From positions 574,015 through 638,014 of the forward strand of contig NZ_GG700630.1 of the NCBI RefSeq assembly GCF_000162875.1: a DNA stretch of 64,000 bases, given 5' to 3'. The notes beneath the pieces were generated by a model that had not been told where the DNA came from, searched no databases, and was given only the letters and a program-made list of their open reading frames with translations. The position numbers and the translations under genes were made by a program. Every line of letters begins with the position of its first letter. The stretch's first letter is position 1. Positions 45,381-54,296 of the stretch are shown one piece after another. Origin of the DNA: Slackia exigua ATCC 700122 (GTDB lineage: Bacteria > Actinomycetota > Coriobacteriia > Coriobacteriales > Eggerthellaceae).

Positions 45381-47306
45381 CTAGAGGTGGGCCACCGTCT
45401 TTCCGGCAAGCCACCCATGCGTCATGGCCATACCGATCGAGTTGCCGGCGAACGGCGTGCTGTACCCGAAGCCGTAGCGGCCGCCCAGGCAATTCCCGGC
45501 AGCGTAGAGGCCCTTGATCGGCGTCCAGTCCGCCTGGCGCAGCACGTTCTGCGTCTCATCGGTGACGAGTCCGGACATGGTCACCATCATCGGCGCGGCG
45601 GTATGGGACAGCTCGGCCGTCCCGCCGTAGAAAGGCGGCGTATCGATGGGCACCATGTAGGCCTTGTCCTTGCCGTAGTCGGTATCGCCGTCTGCGGAGG
45701 CGCACAGCTCGTTGTAGTGTTCGATGCTTTCGACGAACGTCTTGGCCGCATCGCCCGAGTACCCCAGAAGCCCCGCAAGCTCATCGAGCGTGTTCGCGGC
45801 GAAGACGACGCTCTTCATCATCTTGCGCTCCGCCAGAGCCGCGAGTCCGACCTCCGTGCCTTGCGTAGAGCCGACCTCGACGGCCGCCATCTCGGATTCA
45901 AGCCGATCCATGTAGTCGTCCATGCCGAAGTTGGGCGCGCCGTGGTCGAGGGGCGCTCTGCCGACGGTCTGTTTCCAGTTGGCATCGGACACCCAGCAGG
46001 CAAGGCCTGCCGGCTGGCGCAGCCCCACCGGACCGAGCTGAGGAATGGCCCCTTCGTTGCAGAAGCGCTTGCCGTCGGCGTTGGCCATGTACACGGGCGC
46101 CGTGCCCCATGGACCGCTGGCGCCGCCGCCGATGCTCATCCAGCCGCGCGGGGTCGGCTCGATCATGCCGCCCGCCCAGCATCCCATCTTATGGCCGGTG
46201 CCGGCGCGAAAGCCGCTCTGGGTCCAGTCGTCTTTGGTCGAACCCGCCCTCTCGGCCCATTCCATGCCTTCGTTGAGCAACGCCCAGCACATGGCGGGAT
46301 CGCCGATGAAATCGCCGGCCGCGAGAATGACGCCCTTGCGCGCCTTGAAGCGCACCTGCCCGTCGGATCCTTCCGCGATAAGCCCGGTGACGTCGCCGGC
46401 CTCGTTCTGCTCGAGCACGATGCCCGTGTGCTCGAAGAACCACTGCGCGCCGTTCTCCTGCGTATGCCTGACGATGTACTTATGCACGAATTCGATGTTG
46501 TTGCCCTGATAGCCGTAGAACTGGATGTTGCACGGCCAGGTCTTGTAGCCGCCGCACTCGATCGGATAGCTGACATCGGCGCCGCTCCAGGCAGCTTGGG
46601 TGTTGCAGAGCGGGTAGTCGAACATGTTCGACATGTCGAAGGTTCCCTCGTCGGGCACATCCTGATCAGGAAGGAGCACCATCGTGCCCTTCAGATACAC
46701 GTTGCTGTCATCGGCCTTGCGGTCGGCCTCGTAGCTGTCGTAGATCTCCTTGTAGCGGTTCACCATGGCGCCCGAATTCTGCACGAAGGCGCGGACGATG
46801 TCGGGATTGACGCGGCCTCCGGCACGCTTGCAGAACTCCGCGGCGATCTCTCCGGTGTTGAACGGACCGAAGCCGCGCTTGATGAGGATGTCCGAATTCA
46901 CATGGCCGATATCCTCGCCGTACCATCCTGCCATGTTCGTTCCGGTTCCGTCCAGGTCGACATAGCTCGACCAGGGCTGCATCTCGACGACGCCGACGGT
47001 GGCGCCCTCGTCGACCGCGCCGCATGCGGCCATGAGGCCGGAATGCCCGCCGCCCAGGACCACGACGTCGAACTCGTATTCGTTCACGATCTTCGATTCA
47101 TCGACGGCCGGAGCCTCCCCTAGCCAGTCGCCCGGCCCGCAATATCCCGTCGTGCGATCGGCGGCGCCGGACTGGGCGGAACCCTGGCCCTGCACCTCCT
47201 GCGCCTGCTTCGGGCTGCACCCGGCAAGCGCGGCGGCGGCGCCCGCCCCCACGGCTCCGACCGCGGCACCCTTGAGGAAGTTCCTGCGAGATAGCTTCAA
47301 CATCAT
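45381..47306 (-). CDS. Tat-exported FAD-dependent reductase (fumarate reductase-like flavoprotein)
   Basis: The 641-residue protein has a Tat signal (SRRNFLKG, residues 6-13) and a lipobox-like LAGC (27-30), so it is exported and possibly lipid-anchored. The FAD-binding motif VVLGGGHSGLMAACGAVDEG begins near 70, and the C-terminal flavin region GRYGFGYSTPFAGNSIGMAMTHG ends the fold. No haem-binding CxxCH is present. Family knowledge: such FAD_binding_2 proteins act as terminal reductases for fumarate, urocanate or aromatic/xenobiotic acceptors with an external electron donor. The acceptor is unknown. It is divergent from a LuxR sensor, a recurrent pairing in Eggerthellaceae. Confidence 0.88.
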   Translation of the reverse strand: MMLKLSRRNFLKGAAVGAVGAGAAAALAGCSPKQAQEVQGQGSAQSGAADRTTGYCGPGDWLGEAPAVDESKIVNEYEFDVVVLGGGHSGLMAACGAVDEGATVGVVEMQPWSSYVDLDGTGTNMAGWYGEDIGHVNSDILIKRGFGPFNTGEIAAEFCKRAGGRVNPDIVRAFVQNSGAMVNRYKEIYDSYEADRKADDSNVYLKGTMVLLPDQDVPDEGTFDMSNMFDYPLCNTQAAWSGADVSYPIECGGYKTWPCNIQFYGYQGNNIEFVHKYIVRHTQENGAQWFFEHTGIVLEQNEAGDVTGLIAEGSDGQVRFKARKGVILAAGDFIGDPAMCWALLNEGMEWAERAGSTKDDWTQSGFRAGTGHKMGCWAGGMIEPTPRGWMSIGGGASGPWGTAPVYMANADGKRFCNEGAIPQLGPVGLRQPAGLACWVSDANWKQTVGRAPLDHGAPNFGMDDYMDRLESEMAAVEVGSTQGTEVGLAALAERKMMKSVVFAANTLDELAGLLGYSGDAAKTFVESIEHYNELCASADGDTDYGKDKAYMVPIDTPPFYGGTAELSHTAAPMMVTMSGLVTDETQNVLRQADWTPIKGLYAAGNCLGGRYGFGYSTPFAGNSIGMAMTHGWLAGKTVAHL

Positions 47307-47530
47307 GTCCCCTCTCCTTGATCCTTCTTGTCCCATGCGCCTGATCGGGCAGGGCGCATGGGAATCGTAGGCACAGGATGGAATCCAAAAGGGGCAATCT
47401 TTCCCATCAGAGGCCTCCCCTGAGGTTCCAAAATGTTCTATTTTTCTTGATTCAATACGTTTTCCCAGTTCGCAAGCAGAGAGGCATCGGAAGGGGCCGC
47501 AGAGGCGCGACCGCGCGCGACGGATGACGC

Positions 47531-47536
47531 TACAAT
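47531..47536 (+). promoter_or_regulatory. -10 element of the LuxR gene
   Basis: TACAAT, 27 bp before the GTG start and without a clear -35. Its position argues against the upstream ATG 47524 as the start. Confidence 0.4.
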
Positions 47537-47562
47537 GGCAATCGAACCGAGGGAGGGTCGAA

Positions 47563-49044
47563 GTGTCGAACCGTTCACGAGGAGGGCATGTCCTCCCGTC
47601 CATAGATCCGCGCGCCGCCGTCGGCTTCGCATGCACATGCGCATGGGGACACTATCTGACGGTCTTCGCGTTTCCCGCTTCGGCGGGACGCCTCTTCTCG
47701 CCCCTTGCGATCCTCTTGGCCGCCGCGTGGCTGCCCGCGATCCTGCGCCCGCTGCGCGAGCTTGCACGCCTTGACGGACCCCCGTCGCGACGCATCCTCG
47801 GCAGCGCAGCCATCTATGCCGCCGCGACGTTCGCCGGATGCCTGTCGCTCGTGCAGGCGGCCGCCCCTCTCCCGATCTCCGCCGCGCTTGCCTGCGCGAC
47901 TGGCGGCGGCCTGGCATGGGCCGCTCTGGCATGGGCGCATGCGCTTTCCCGGCTGGATGCTCGCCGTCGCTTCGGCACGGCCCTCGCCGCGCTGCCGATG
48001 TTCGGATGCCTCGACTGGGCCGCGGAATTCGTTCCCGAAGCCGGCCTGGGCGTCATGGCCCTGGCGTGCGCGGCGATAGGCATCGTCCTGCTGCATGCGT
48101 CCGGCGCCGAGACGGAAGCGATCGCCGACCAGGAACCGCCGACCGTCAAGGCCGAACGGCTCGCATGGAGCACCGTCCGTCCCTTCCGTCGCTTCGTCGG
48201 AGCCTACCTCGTCTATGCCTTCGTGTTCGGCATCACCTTCGGCGTATCGGGGTTTTATCACGCCTCCGGCGGATTCGGGGAGCAGGCCTGCATCGCCGGA
48301 TTCGGGCCGGCATGCGTCATAGGCGGGTGCCTGCTGCTCGTCGCCTTCGCCGTTCGGCAAGAGAAATTCGGGCTCGGCACGCTGAGCCAGATCATAAGCC
48401 CGCTGCTTGCCGCGCTCTTCCTGCTGCATATGCTCTTCGACACGCTGTTCTCGACGTGGCTTCCGAGCATCACCTTCTCGCTCTGGTGGATCGTTTTGAC
48501 CTTCCTGTTCCTCACGATGGTCGATCTGGTATGGCGCACGCCGTCCGATGGACGCACGCTCGGCTTTGCGGTCTGCTGGGCGCTTGTGCAGACCGCTCTC
48601 GCTGCAGGCGCGGTAACCGCCCAAGTCACGTCGTTCGTCTTCGGAACCGCCACGCTGACCGCGAACGCCATCACGGCATGCTCGCTCGTGCTCGTCGTCA
48701 TCGCGACGGCGATGCTCGTCGGTGCGCCCACTCCGTTCAGCAAGGCGCCCGACGAGCTCGGGTGCGCCGAGGGCGATGCGCCGCATGCGGCCATGCCCGG
48801 CACGGTCGCAGATCCGCTGCTCGGCATCTGTGCGGATATCGCTCGTACGCACGATTTGACCTCCCGTGAGGAAGAGGTGCTCGTGCTGCTTGCGCAGGGA
48901 CATACGCGCAACGGCATCGCCCGCAAGCTCGTCGTTTCGGATAACACGGTGCGCGCGCACGTCAAGAGCATCTATCACAAGCTGCACATCCATTCGAAGC
49001 AGGAGCTCGTGAACATCGTCGATGCGCGTCGCGCCGCGTACTAG
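47563..49044 (+). CDS. LuxR-type regulator with multi-TM membrane sensor domain
   Basis: The 493-residue protein has about 420 hydrophobic residues forming roughly 10-12 TM helices, then a C-terminal LuxR/GerE helix-turn-helix (LTSREEEVLVLLAQGHTRNG, VVSDNTVRAHVKSIYHKLHI). It probably binds a small molecule or senses membrane state and controls the divergent FAD reductase. GTG 47563 has GGGAGG at 6 nt. One-component membrane LuxR regulators of this type are expanded in Eggerthella and relatives. Confidence 0.88.
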   Translation: MSNRSRGGHVLPSIDPRAAVGFACTCAWGHYLTVFAFPASAGRLFSPLAILLAAAWLPAILRPLRELARLDGPPSRRILGSAAIYAAATFAGCLSLVQAAAPLPISAALACATGGGLAWAALAWAHALSRLDARRRFGTALAALPMFGCLDWAAEFVPEAGLGVMALACAAIGIVLLHASGAETEAIADQEPPTVKAERLAWSTVRPFRRFVGAYLVYAFVFGITFGVSGFYHASGGFGEQACIAGFGPACVIGGCLLLVAFAVRQEKFGLGTLSQIISPLLAALFLLHMLFDTLFSTWLPSITFSLWWIVLTFLFLTMVDLVWRTPSDGRTLGFAVCWALVQTALAAGAVTAQVTSFVFGTATLTANAITACSLVLVVIATAMLVGAPTPFSKAPDELGCAEGDAPHAAMPGTVADPLLGICADIARTHDLTSREEEVLVLLAQGHTRNGIARKLVVSDNTVRAHVKSIYHKLHIHSKQELVNIVDARRAAY

Positions 49045-49047
49045 CGA

Positions 49048-50172
49048 TCAGGCGTCGAATTCCGCAAGCGCCTCTCCAAGAAGCTCCAAGCCCTTCTTCA
49101 GAACCTCTGTATCGGCGCAATAGCCGAGACGCGCGCCGCAGGGAAGCTCGAAGCGGTTGCCGGGAATCAGCAGCACGCCGCGCTCATGCAAAAGCTTCAA
49201 GCAGAACTCTTCGTCGGATATCGGAATGTCGAGGCGGATGAACGACGTTGACACGCCCTTGGGCGCCACCCAGGAGACGCGCGGCTGGGAATCGACCCAT
49301 GCCTGCGCGATGGCGCGGTTCTCGAAGATGATCTTCCTGTTGCGCTCGAGGATCGCCTCGCGATTGCGCAGGACATAGGTCGCAAGCGCATCGTTGAACA
49401 CGCCGCCGCAGATCATCGAGTAATCACGCAGGACGCGGATGGCATCGGACACTTCGTCGGGACCGATGACCCAACCGATGCGCGCCGCAGGAACCGAATA
49501 GGTCTTCGAAACGGAATTGGTGACGACGGCCTTGTCGTAGATATCGATCATCGATTCATAGGCGTCGGTATCCTCCATCGGAAGATAGACCTCGTCGCAC
49601 AGAACGTAGGCGCCGACGGACGCCGCCACGTCGGCGATCTGACGGAGCATGTCGGACGAAAGAACCGTGCCGATGGGATTCGACGCGTTGTTGATGCAGA
49701 TCAGCTTCGTGTCAGGACGCACGAGACGCTTGAGGTCCTCGATATCGGGCGCCCAGTCGAGCTCTTCCTTGAGTTCCCAGTATTCGACTTCGGCGCCGAG
49801 GGAGCGCGGAATCTCGTAGAGAGGCGAATAGGTCGGCCACTCGGCAATGACGTGGTCGCCCGGCTTCACGAGCACGAGCAGCGCGTTCATGTTCGCGCCC
49901 GTGCATCCGTTCGTCTGCAGGATGTTGCGTGGGTCCAGATCCTTCTTATAGAGCTTCGCGACCTCTTCCTTGAACTCCGCCGAACCCTCGATCCAACCGT
50001 AGTTCATCTTTTCGTCGTTCAAACGCTCGTAGAACGTCGCACCGTCCTTGCCGTCCAGGGCAAGGAGTTCTCCCATCGTAAGGGACGAGATCGTGGACTG
50101 CGCGATGTCCCACACCGCATCATGCTCGTTGACGTTGAGCCAGTCCTCGCAGCCGATGGTCTTGAATTCCAT
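49048..50172 (-). CDS. PLP-dependent class I/II aminotransferase
   Basis: The 374-residue fold type I enzyme has ASNPIGTVL, CDEVYLPMED (PLP-binding Asp) and the Schiff-base Lys in NSVSKTYSVPAARIGW, with a C-terminal substrate Arg region GARLGYC. The substrate is not decidable from sequence. Its place after arcA and the antiporter suggests use of an arginine-derived or related amino group. AGG-rich sequence precedes the ATG; a terminator-like hairpin separates it from the antiporter. Confidence 0.88.
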   Translation of the reverse strand: MEFKTIGCEDWLNVNEHDAVWDIAQSTISSLTMGELLALDGKDGATFYERLNDEKMNYGWIEGSAEFKEEVAKLYKKDLDPRNILQTNGCTGANMNALLVLVKPGDHVIAEWPTYSPLYEIPRSLGAEVEYWELKEELDWAPDIEDLKRLVRPDTKLICINNASNPIGTVLSSDMLRQIADVAASVGAYVLCDEVYLPMEDTDAYESMIDIYDKAVVTNSVSKTYSVPAARIGWVIGPDEVSDAIRVLRDYSMICGGVFNDALATYVLRNREAILERNRKIIFENRAIAQAWVDSQPRVSWVAPKGVSTSFIRLDIPISDEEFCLKLLHERGVLLIPGNRFELPCGARLGYCADTEVLKKGLELLGEALAEFDA

Positions 50173-50252
50173 GCTTCAGCCTCCGATTCGCAAACGGGGC
50201 GCACCGCCGGGACAGGATGTCCTATCGACCGGCGGCACGCCGATAGATATGG

Positions 50253-50283
50253 AAAAGGCGGGGAAGCGCTCCGCTCCCCCGCC
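50253..50283 (-). terminator. Terminator/attenuator between antiporter and aminotransferase
   Basis: On the minus strand GGCGGGG (50283-50277) pairs with CCCCGCC (50263-50257), followed by TTTT (50256-50253), 27 nt after the antiporter stop. Some transcripts probably end here. Confidence 0.7.
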
Positions 50284-50309
50284 CTTAGAACCGCCGTGCT
50301 CGCTTCGTC

Positions 50310-51791
50310 CTAGAAAACCGGGATGAAGCCGGTGAAGGTCAGCGGGATGGAAATGATGCCGATGACGGACAGGATCACGGCAATGGTGATTTCACCCTTG
50401 CTCATGGTCGCATCATTCTCGCCGCGGGCCTTCTTATAGAAGAACCAGCCGGGAACGTACCCGAGGCAGGCGAGCATCAGGAACGGCAGACCGGTGAAGA
50501 TGACGCCGAACACCTGGAAGGCGAGCGCGAGCGCGCCGATGATGCACTGGCCGATGTCATGATTCTCGATCGAATGCTTGACCTGGTACGCAGCGGCGTA
50601 AGCCCACGTGATGACGATGGTCACGGTGCACATGGAGATGGCGAACGTGTACGCATCCGCCGCGAACGTCGCGATGACGATGAAGATCTGCGTGCAGGCG
50701 CCGACGATGATCAAGGACATCTGCGGGGAGTTGTTGGCGTTGCGCTTATCCCACGCCTTCGGGAGCAGGCCGTGGCCGGCGAGCATCGAAGAGGTCTCGG
50801 CAGGAAGCATCGTGAAGGACAGCCAAGAACCGAGAACCGAGATCATGATGGCGACGGAGATGAACGTGCCGCCCCAACCGGGAGCCATGGCTTCGAAGAC
50901 GGAAATCGTGGCAGGCTTGGGAGCCGCGACGAGCTCTTCGTACGGAAGAACGCCGTAGGGAAGCACGGAAGCGCCGATGTAGAGGACGAGCAGGACGAGC
51001 AGACCGACGATAGTGGCAGAGCCGATTTCAGACTTGACCTTCGCGCGACGCGACATGACCGACGCGCCCTCGATGCCGATGAAGACCCACATCATGATCA
51101 GGATGCAGCTCGTGACCTGGGTGGGAACGTCGCCGAGATCGACGCCGGTGGTCGCCATGACGGTGGCGTTACGGCTCAGGGTGCCCCAGAAGTCTTCGGT
51201 GAAGACGCCGGCCTGGAAGCTGAACGCGGCGAACGCGATGAAGATCAGGATGGAAGCGATCTTCACGAACATGACGAACGCGTTGAGGCCCGAAGCGCTT
51301 TCGACGCCGCGGATGACCAGATAGGTCAGGCCCCACAGGAAGAAGGAGACGACGAGCACGCCGATGAGCGTGGGGTTGCCGGTCTCGACGCTCGAGAAGA
51401 CGCCCGGCATGAACCCGCCGAGGCAGTAGTCGGAACCGAGAACCTGGGCGAGCATCGTGCCGAAGCCGACGTTGCCGAGCCAGGCGGACAGCCAGTAGCC
51501 CCAGCCGGAGATGAAGCCGTGCACGGGGCCGAAGCCGGCCTCGGCGTAGGCGACGGCGCCGTCGAGCTCAGGGCGCTTCGTGCCGAGATTCGCAAGGGAA
51601 AGGGCGAGGAACAAGAAGCCGAGCCCGCAGACGACCCATGCAATGAGCGCAGCGCCCGGGGATGCGACGTTTGCGAGCTGCCCGGTGAGGGCGAAGACGC
51701 CCGAACCGATGCAGGAGGAGACGACGAAGCCCACGAGGCCGATGAAGCCGATGCCCTTGGGATTATCGACCTGCTTTTCAAGAGAAGCCAT
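50310..51791 (-). CDS. arcD: Arginine/ornithine antiporter (APC superfamily)
   Basis: The 493-residue membrane protein has 12-14 TM helices with the APA family start GFVVSSCIGSGVFALTGQLA and YAEAGFGPVHGFISGWGYWLSAWLGNVGFG. Next to arcA it most likely swaps external arginine for internal ornithine, feeding the deiminase pathway. ATG 51791 has AAAGGA at 7 nt. Specificity is inferred from context; other basic amino acid antiport is possible. Confidence 0.85.
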   Translation of the reverse strand: MASLEKQVDNPKGIGFIGLVGFVVSSCIGSGVFALTGQLANVASPGAALIAWVVCGLGFLFLALSLANLGTKRPELDGAVAYAEAGFGPVHGFISGWGYWLSAWLGNVGFGTMLAQVLGSDYCLGGFMPGVFSSVETGNPTLIGVLVVSFFLWGLTYLVIRGVESASGLNAFVMFVKIASILIFIAFAAFSFQAGVFTEDFWGTLSRNATVMATTGVDLGDVPTQVTSCILIMMWVFIGIEGASVMSRRAKVKSEIGSATIVGLLVLLVLYIGASVLPYGVLPYEELVAAPKPATISVFEAMAPGWGGTFISVAIMISVLGSWLSFTMLPAETSSMLAGHGLLPKAWDKRNANNSPQMSLIIVGACTQIFIVIATFAADAYTFAISMCTVTIVITWAYAAAYQVKHSIENHDIGQCIIGALALAFQVFGVIFTGLPFLMLACLGYVPGWFFYKKARGENDATMSKGEITIAVILSVIGIISIPLTFTGFIPVF

Positions 51792-51865
51792 CGCATAATC
51801 CTTTCTGATGATCGTGTCCGGTACATCCGGACAATGAACGTTGAAGCCGCGAAGAACGGCGAGGA

Positions 51866-51893
51866 CCGCGTCCGACCCGGAAGTCGGACGCGG
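51866..51893 (-). terminator. Strong hairpin between arcA and the antiporter
   Basis: Perfect 11-bp arms CCGCGTCCGAC (51866-51876) and 51883-51893 enclose a 6-nt loop, without a T-run. It may be an RNA-stability or partial termination element that lowers antiporter expression relative to arcA. Confidence 0.5.
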
Positions 51894-51959
51894 GGAACGC
51901 GAGGACCCGGGCTCGGAGCGCATGCGCGCTCACGAGCCCGAAACGATGCCGACGTTCGA

Positions 51960-53213
51960 CTAGAGATCTTCGCGAGCGAAAGGCATGCTCATGCAGCGCG
52001 GGCCGCCACGGCCGCGGGAAAGCTCCGCCGAAGGAACGACCAGAAGGTTGAGGCCTTCTTTGTCGAGGACCTCGTTGGTAACGGAGTTGCGCTGATAGAC
52101 GCAAATCGTGCCAGGCGCGACGCACAGGGTGTTGGAGCCGTCGTTCCACTGCTCGCGCGCAGCTGCGACGGGATCGCCGCCGCCGCACTGGATGAGCTTG
52201 ACGGCGTCGAGGCCCATGGCCTTCGCCAGGACATGCTCGAGGGTGTCGTTCATCTCTTCGATCTTGACATCGCCCTCGGAGGCGCCCTTGGTCATCTTGA
52301 AGACCTGGAGGGTGCCCATGATGCCCGGGTGGATGGTGAACTTATCAATGTCGATCTGCGTGAAGACGGTGTCCAGATGCATGAAGGCACGGGAGACCGG
52401 GATGTTGAACGCGTAAATCGTGTCGATTTCAGATTCAAGCTCCTTATCCCAGAACAGGGTCTGAGCAAGGGTGTCGATGGCGGCTGCCTGCGTGCGCTGC
52501 GAAATGCCGATGGCAAGCGTATGCGCATTGATGTTCAGGACGTCGCCGCCCTCGATGTGGTACGTGGCGTTGCGACGATACCACAGAGGGGCTTCGTTGT
52601 AATCGGGATGATCGCGGAAGATGTACTTGCCGAAGATCGTCTCGCGATTGCGCGTGACCGAGAACATGCGGTTCAGGGTGACGCCCTTGCCCACGATCGC
52701 GAAGGGATCGCGCGTGAAATAGGTGTTGGGCATGGGGTTGATCAGGAGATCGGTTGCAGAATCCTGACCGAAGCCGACAAGGTCGGCAAGAAGGTTCGAG
52801 GAAGTCGCGGCGGGGAGCTCGAGCTCGTTCTTGCGGATACCCGCGATGCACTTCTCGACGAAGGCCTGGGTGCCTTCGATGGAGTCCATGAACTCCTTGA
52901 CGGCGGCGCGAGCCTTCTTGCCATGGAGGCCGGACTCGTCGAGCCACTGGTTGGTGAATTCCTCACGCGACCCCGCGGCATCAAGCGCCTCGGCGGTCAG
53001 CTTCTCGAGGTAGAGAACCTCGGTACCCTGCTCGCGCAGGATTTCGGCGAAACGGTCATGCTCAGCTTGTGCTACTTCGAGGAAGGGTACATCGTCGAAA
53101 AGCAGGCGCTCGAGATCATCGGGAGTGAGGTTCAGCAGTTCCTCTCCCGGACGATGGAGCAAGACCTTCTTCAGGCGACCTATTTCGCTATGGACGTAAA
53201 GCCCGTTAGCCAT
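51960..53213 (-). CDS. arcA: Arginine deiminase
   Basis: ArcA hydrolyses arginine to citrulline and ammonia, the entry step of the ADI pathway. The 417-residue protein has the N-terminal KKVLLHRPGEELLNLTPD, FTRDPFA, YHIEGGDVLNIN, HLDTVFTQID and the nucleophile Cys in RGGPRCMSMPF. All expected catalytic residues are visible. AGGAGG is seven nt before the ATG. No arcB or arcC lies in the window, so ATP-forming steps must be encoded elsewhere. Confidence 0.97.
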   Translation of the reverse strand: MANGLYVHSEIGRLKKVLLHRPGEELLNLTPDDLERLLFDDVPFLEVAQAEHDRFAEILREQGTEVLYLEKLTAEALDAAGSREEFTNQWLDESGLHGKKARAAVKEFMDSIEGTQAFVEKCIAGIRKNELELPAATSSNLLADLVGFGQDSATDLLINPMPNTYFTRDPFAIVGKGVTLNRMFSVTRNRETIFGKYIFRDHPDYNEAPLWYRRNATYHIEGGDVLNINAHTLAIGISQRTQAAAIDTLAQTLFWDKELESEIDTIYAFNIPVSRAFMHLDTVFTQIDIDKFTIHPGIMGTLQVFKMTKGASEGDVKIEEMNDTLEHVLAKAMGLDAVKLIQCGGGDPVAAAREQWNDGSNTLCVAPGTICVYQRNSVTNEVLDKEGLNLLVVPSAELSRGRGGPRCMSMPFAREDL

Positions 53214-53760
53214 GGGTTCCTCCTACTCTTTCCGTGCCGTTGCGCGGCACATTCCGATACGTAGCGTGCATGAGAAAAACCCGGTGAGGCTCCGCGTTTT
53301 TCATTGCAGCCGCGAAGATATTATCATGAAAAAAATACATCTGATAGGTATTGTAAATATTGGATTACGTGTCAAAATAGCAGTACATATACACTTAAGA
53401 ATGTATCATTTATGCATATTTCGGATGAAATATGCATTTTTTATTATGCTCTCATCTTCCGCTGCATAGGCAGCATCCGAACCTTCGATTGAATGACATG
53501 GGTTGATTCAATCCGCTGATTAGTTCATACAAAGAGAGATCCGTACAGCATCTTCCAAAAACGTGCATAACGCGACTGTTTTATCCGATTCCTGAGAAGT
53601 TTCCGAAGGCTTACATGCATATGCTCGGCACATTTGAACGCGTCGAGACAATCGGTGAATGCATGCGGGAGCGCTCGATCGCGCGAGAGGCTTCGGAAGC
53701 GTCGGTTCCGCATGCGGAAGATGGGTGAATCGGGCGAGCCGCAGAACGCGGGCCGGGAAT
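53214..53760. other. A/T-rich intergenic region upstream of arcA
   Basis: No gene is supported over 547 bases. The stretch 53300-53460 is strikingly A/T-rich compared with the rest of the window and should hold the arcA promoter. TTGACA (minus 53375-53370) is present but its nearest TACAAT is only 14 bp away. A perfect 11-bp inverted repeat sits at 53412-53437. A second inverted repeat, GATTGAAT/ATTCAATC, is at 53487-53494 and 53506-53513. Confidence 0.5.
53412..53437. promoter_or_regulatory. 26-bp operator-like inverted repeat upstream of arcA
   Basis: Arms ATGCATATTTC (53412-53422) and GAAATATGCAT (53427-53437) are perfect around GGAT. An ArgR-type or other dimeric regulator could bind it. 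Confidence 0.55.
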
Positions 53761-54296
53761 TCAGCACGACCACTCCCAAGCGGATGCGGCGGCGACGAAT
53801 TCCGAGGCAATGGTGCCGATGGTCGCGCGGTTCCAGACGATGCCATAACGCATATGCGTTCCCAAATCGGACAACGGCACCTGCGCGACGGAATCGAAAT
53901 TACGGCACATGCTGGGCGGCATGCAGGTCATGCCGTTTCCGGCGGCCACCAATGCCACGGTCGCCTCATAATGGTTGCCCACGCAGGCGCGTTCTATTCT
54001 AACGCCGGCACGCTCAAGCATCCCTTGCAGTCGGCCGAAGAATCGGGGAGAGATTTCGGGATCAGGCATGAACAGCCGTTCGCCACGCACATCGCCCACG
54101 CTCAGCCGTTCGTGGCAGGCCAGCCGATGATCCGACGGCATCACCACCGATATGCCTTCGGTGAGCAAATCCAGCCTGCCGAGACTGTCATCGCCTTCCA
54201 CCTCCGACATTTCCATGAATGCGATATCGAGATCTCCGGTGCGGACCTGTCCAAGCAAATTCGTCCACGTATCAATGGTCAGACGTATGCTCGAAG
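53761..54296 (-). pseudogene. LysR-family regulator, 5'-truncated (effector domain only)
   Basis: The reading frame gives the LysR effector-binding domain from about the SIRLTIDTWTNLLGQVRTGD segment, through MPSDHRLACHERLSV and VALVAAGNGMTCMPPSM, to the natural stop at 53761. The N-terminal winged helix (about the first 90-100 residues) is absent, and the frame hits a stop just past the junction near 54297. There DNA switches directly into a flavoprotein gene on the other strand. It is a remnant unless translated from the internal ATG near 54258. Confidence 0.8.

Noticed and set aside
53360-53375. FNR-like box TTGAC...TCCAA upstream of arcA
   Set aside because: The half-site spacing is two bases too long and the right half is imperfect.
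53212-53469. Short plus-strand frame of 85 codons in the A/T island upstream of arcA
   Set aside because: No ribosome site, overlaps the start of arcA and the operator-like repeat, and has no family resemblance.
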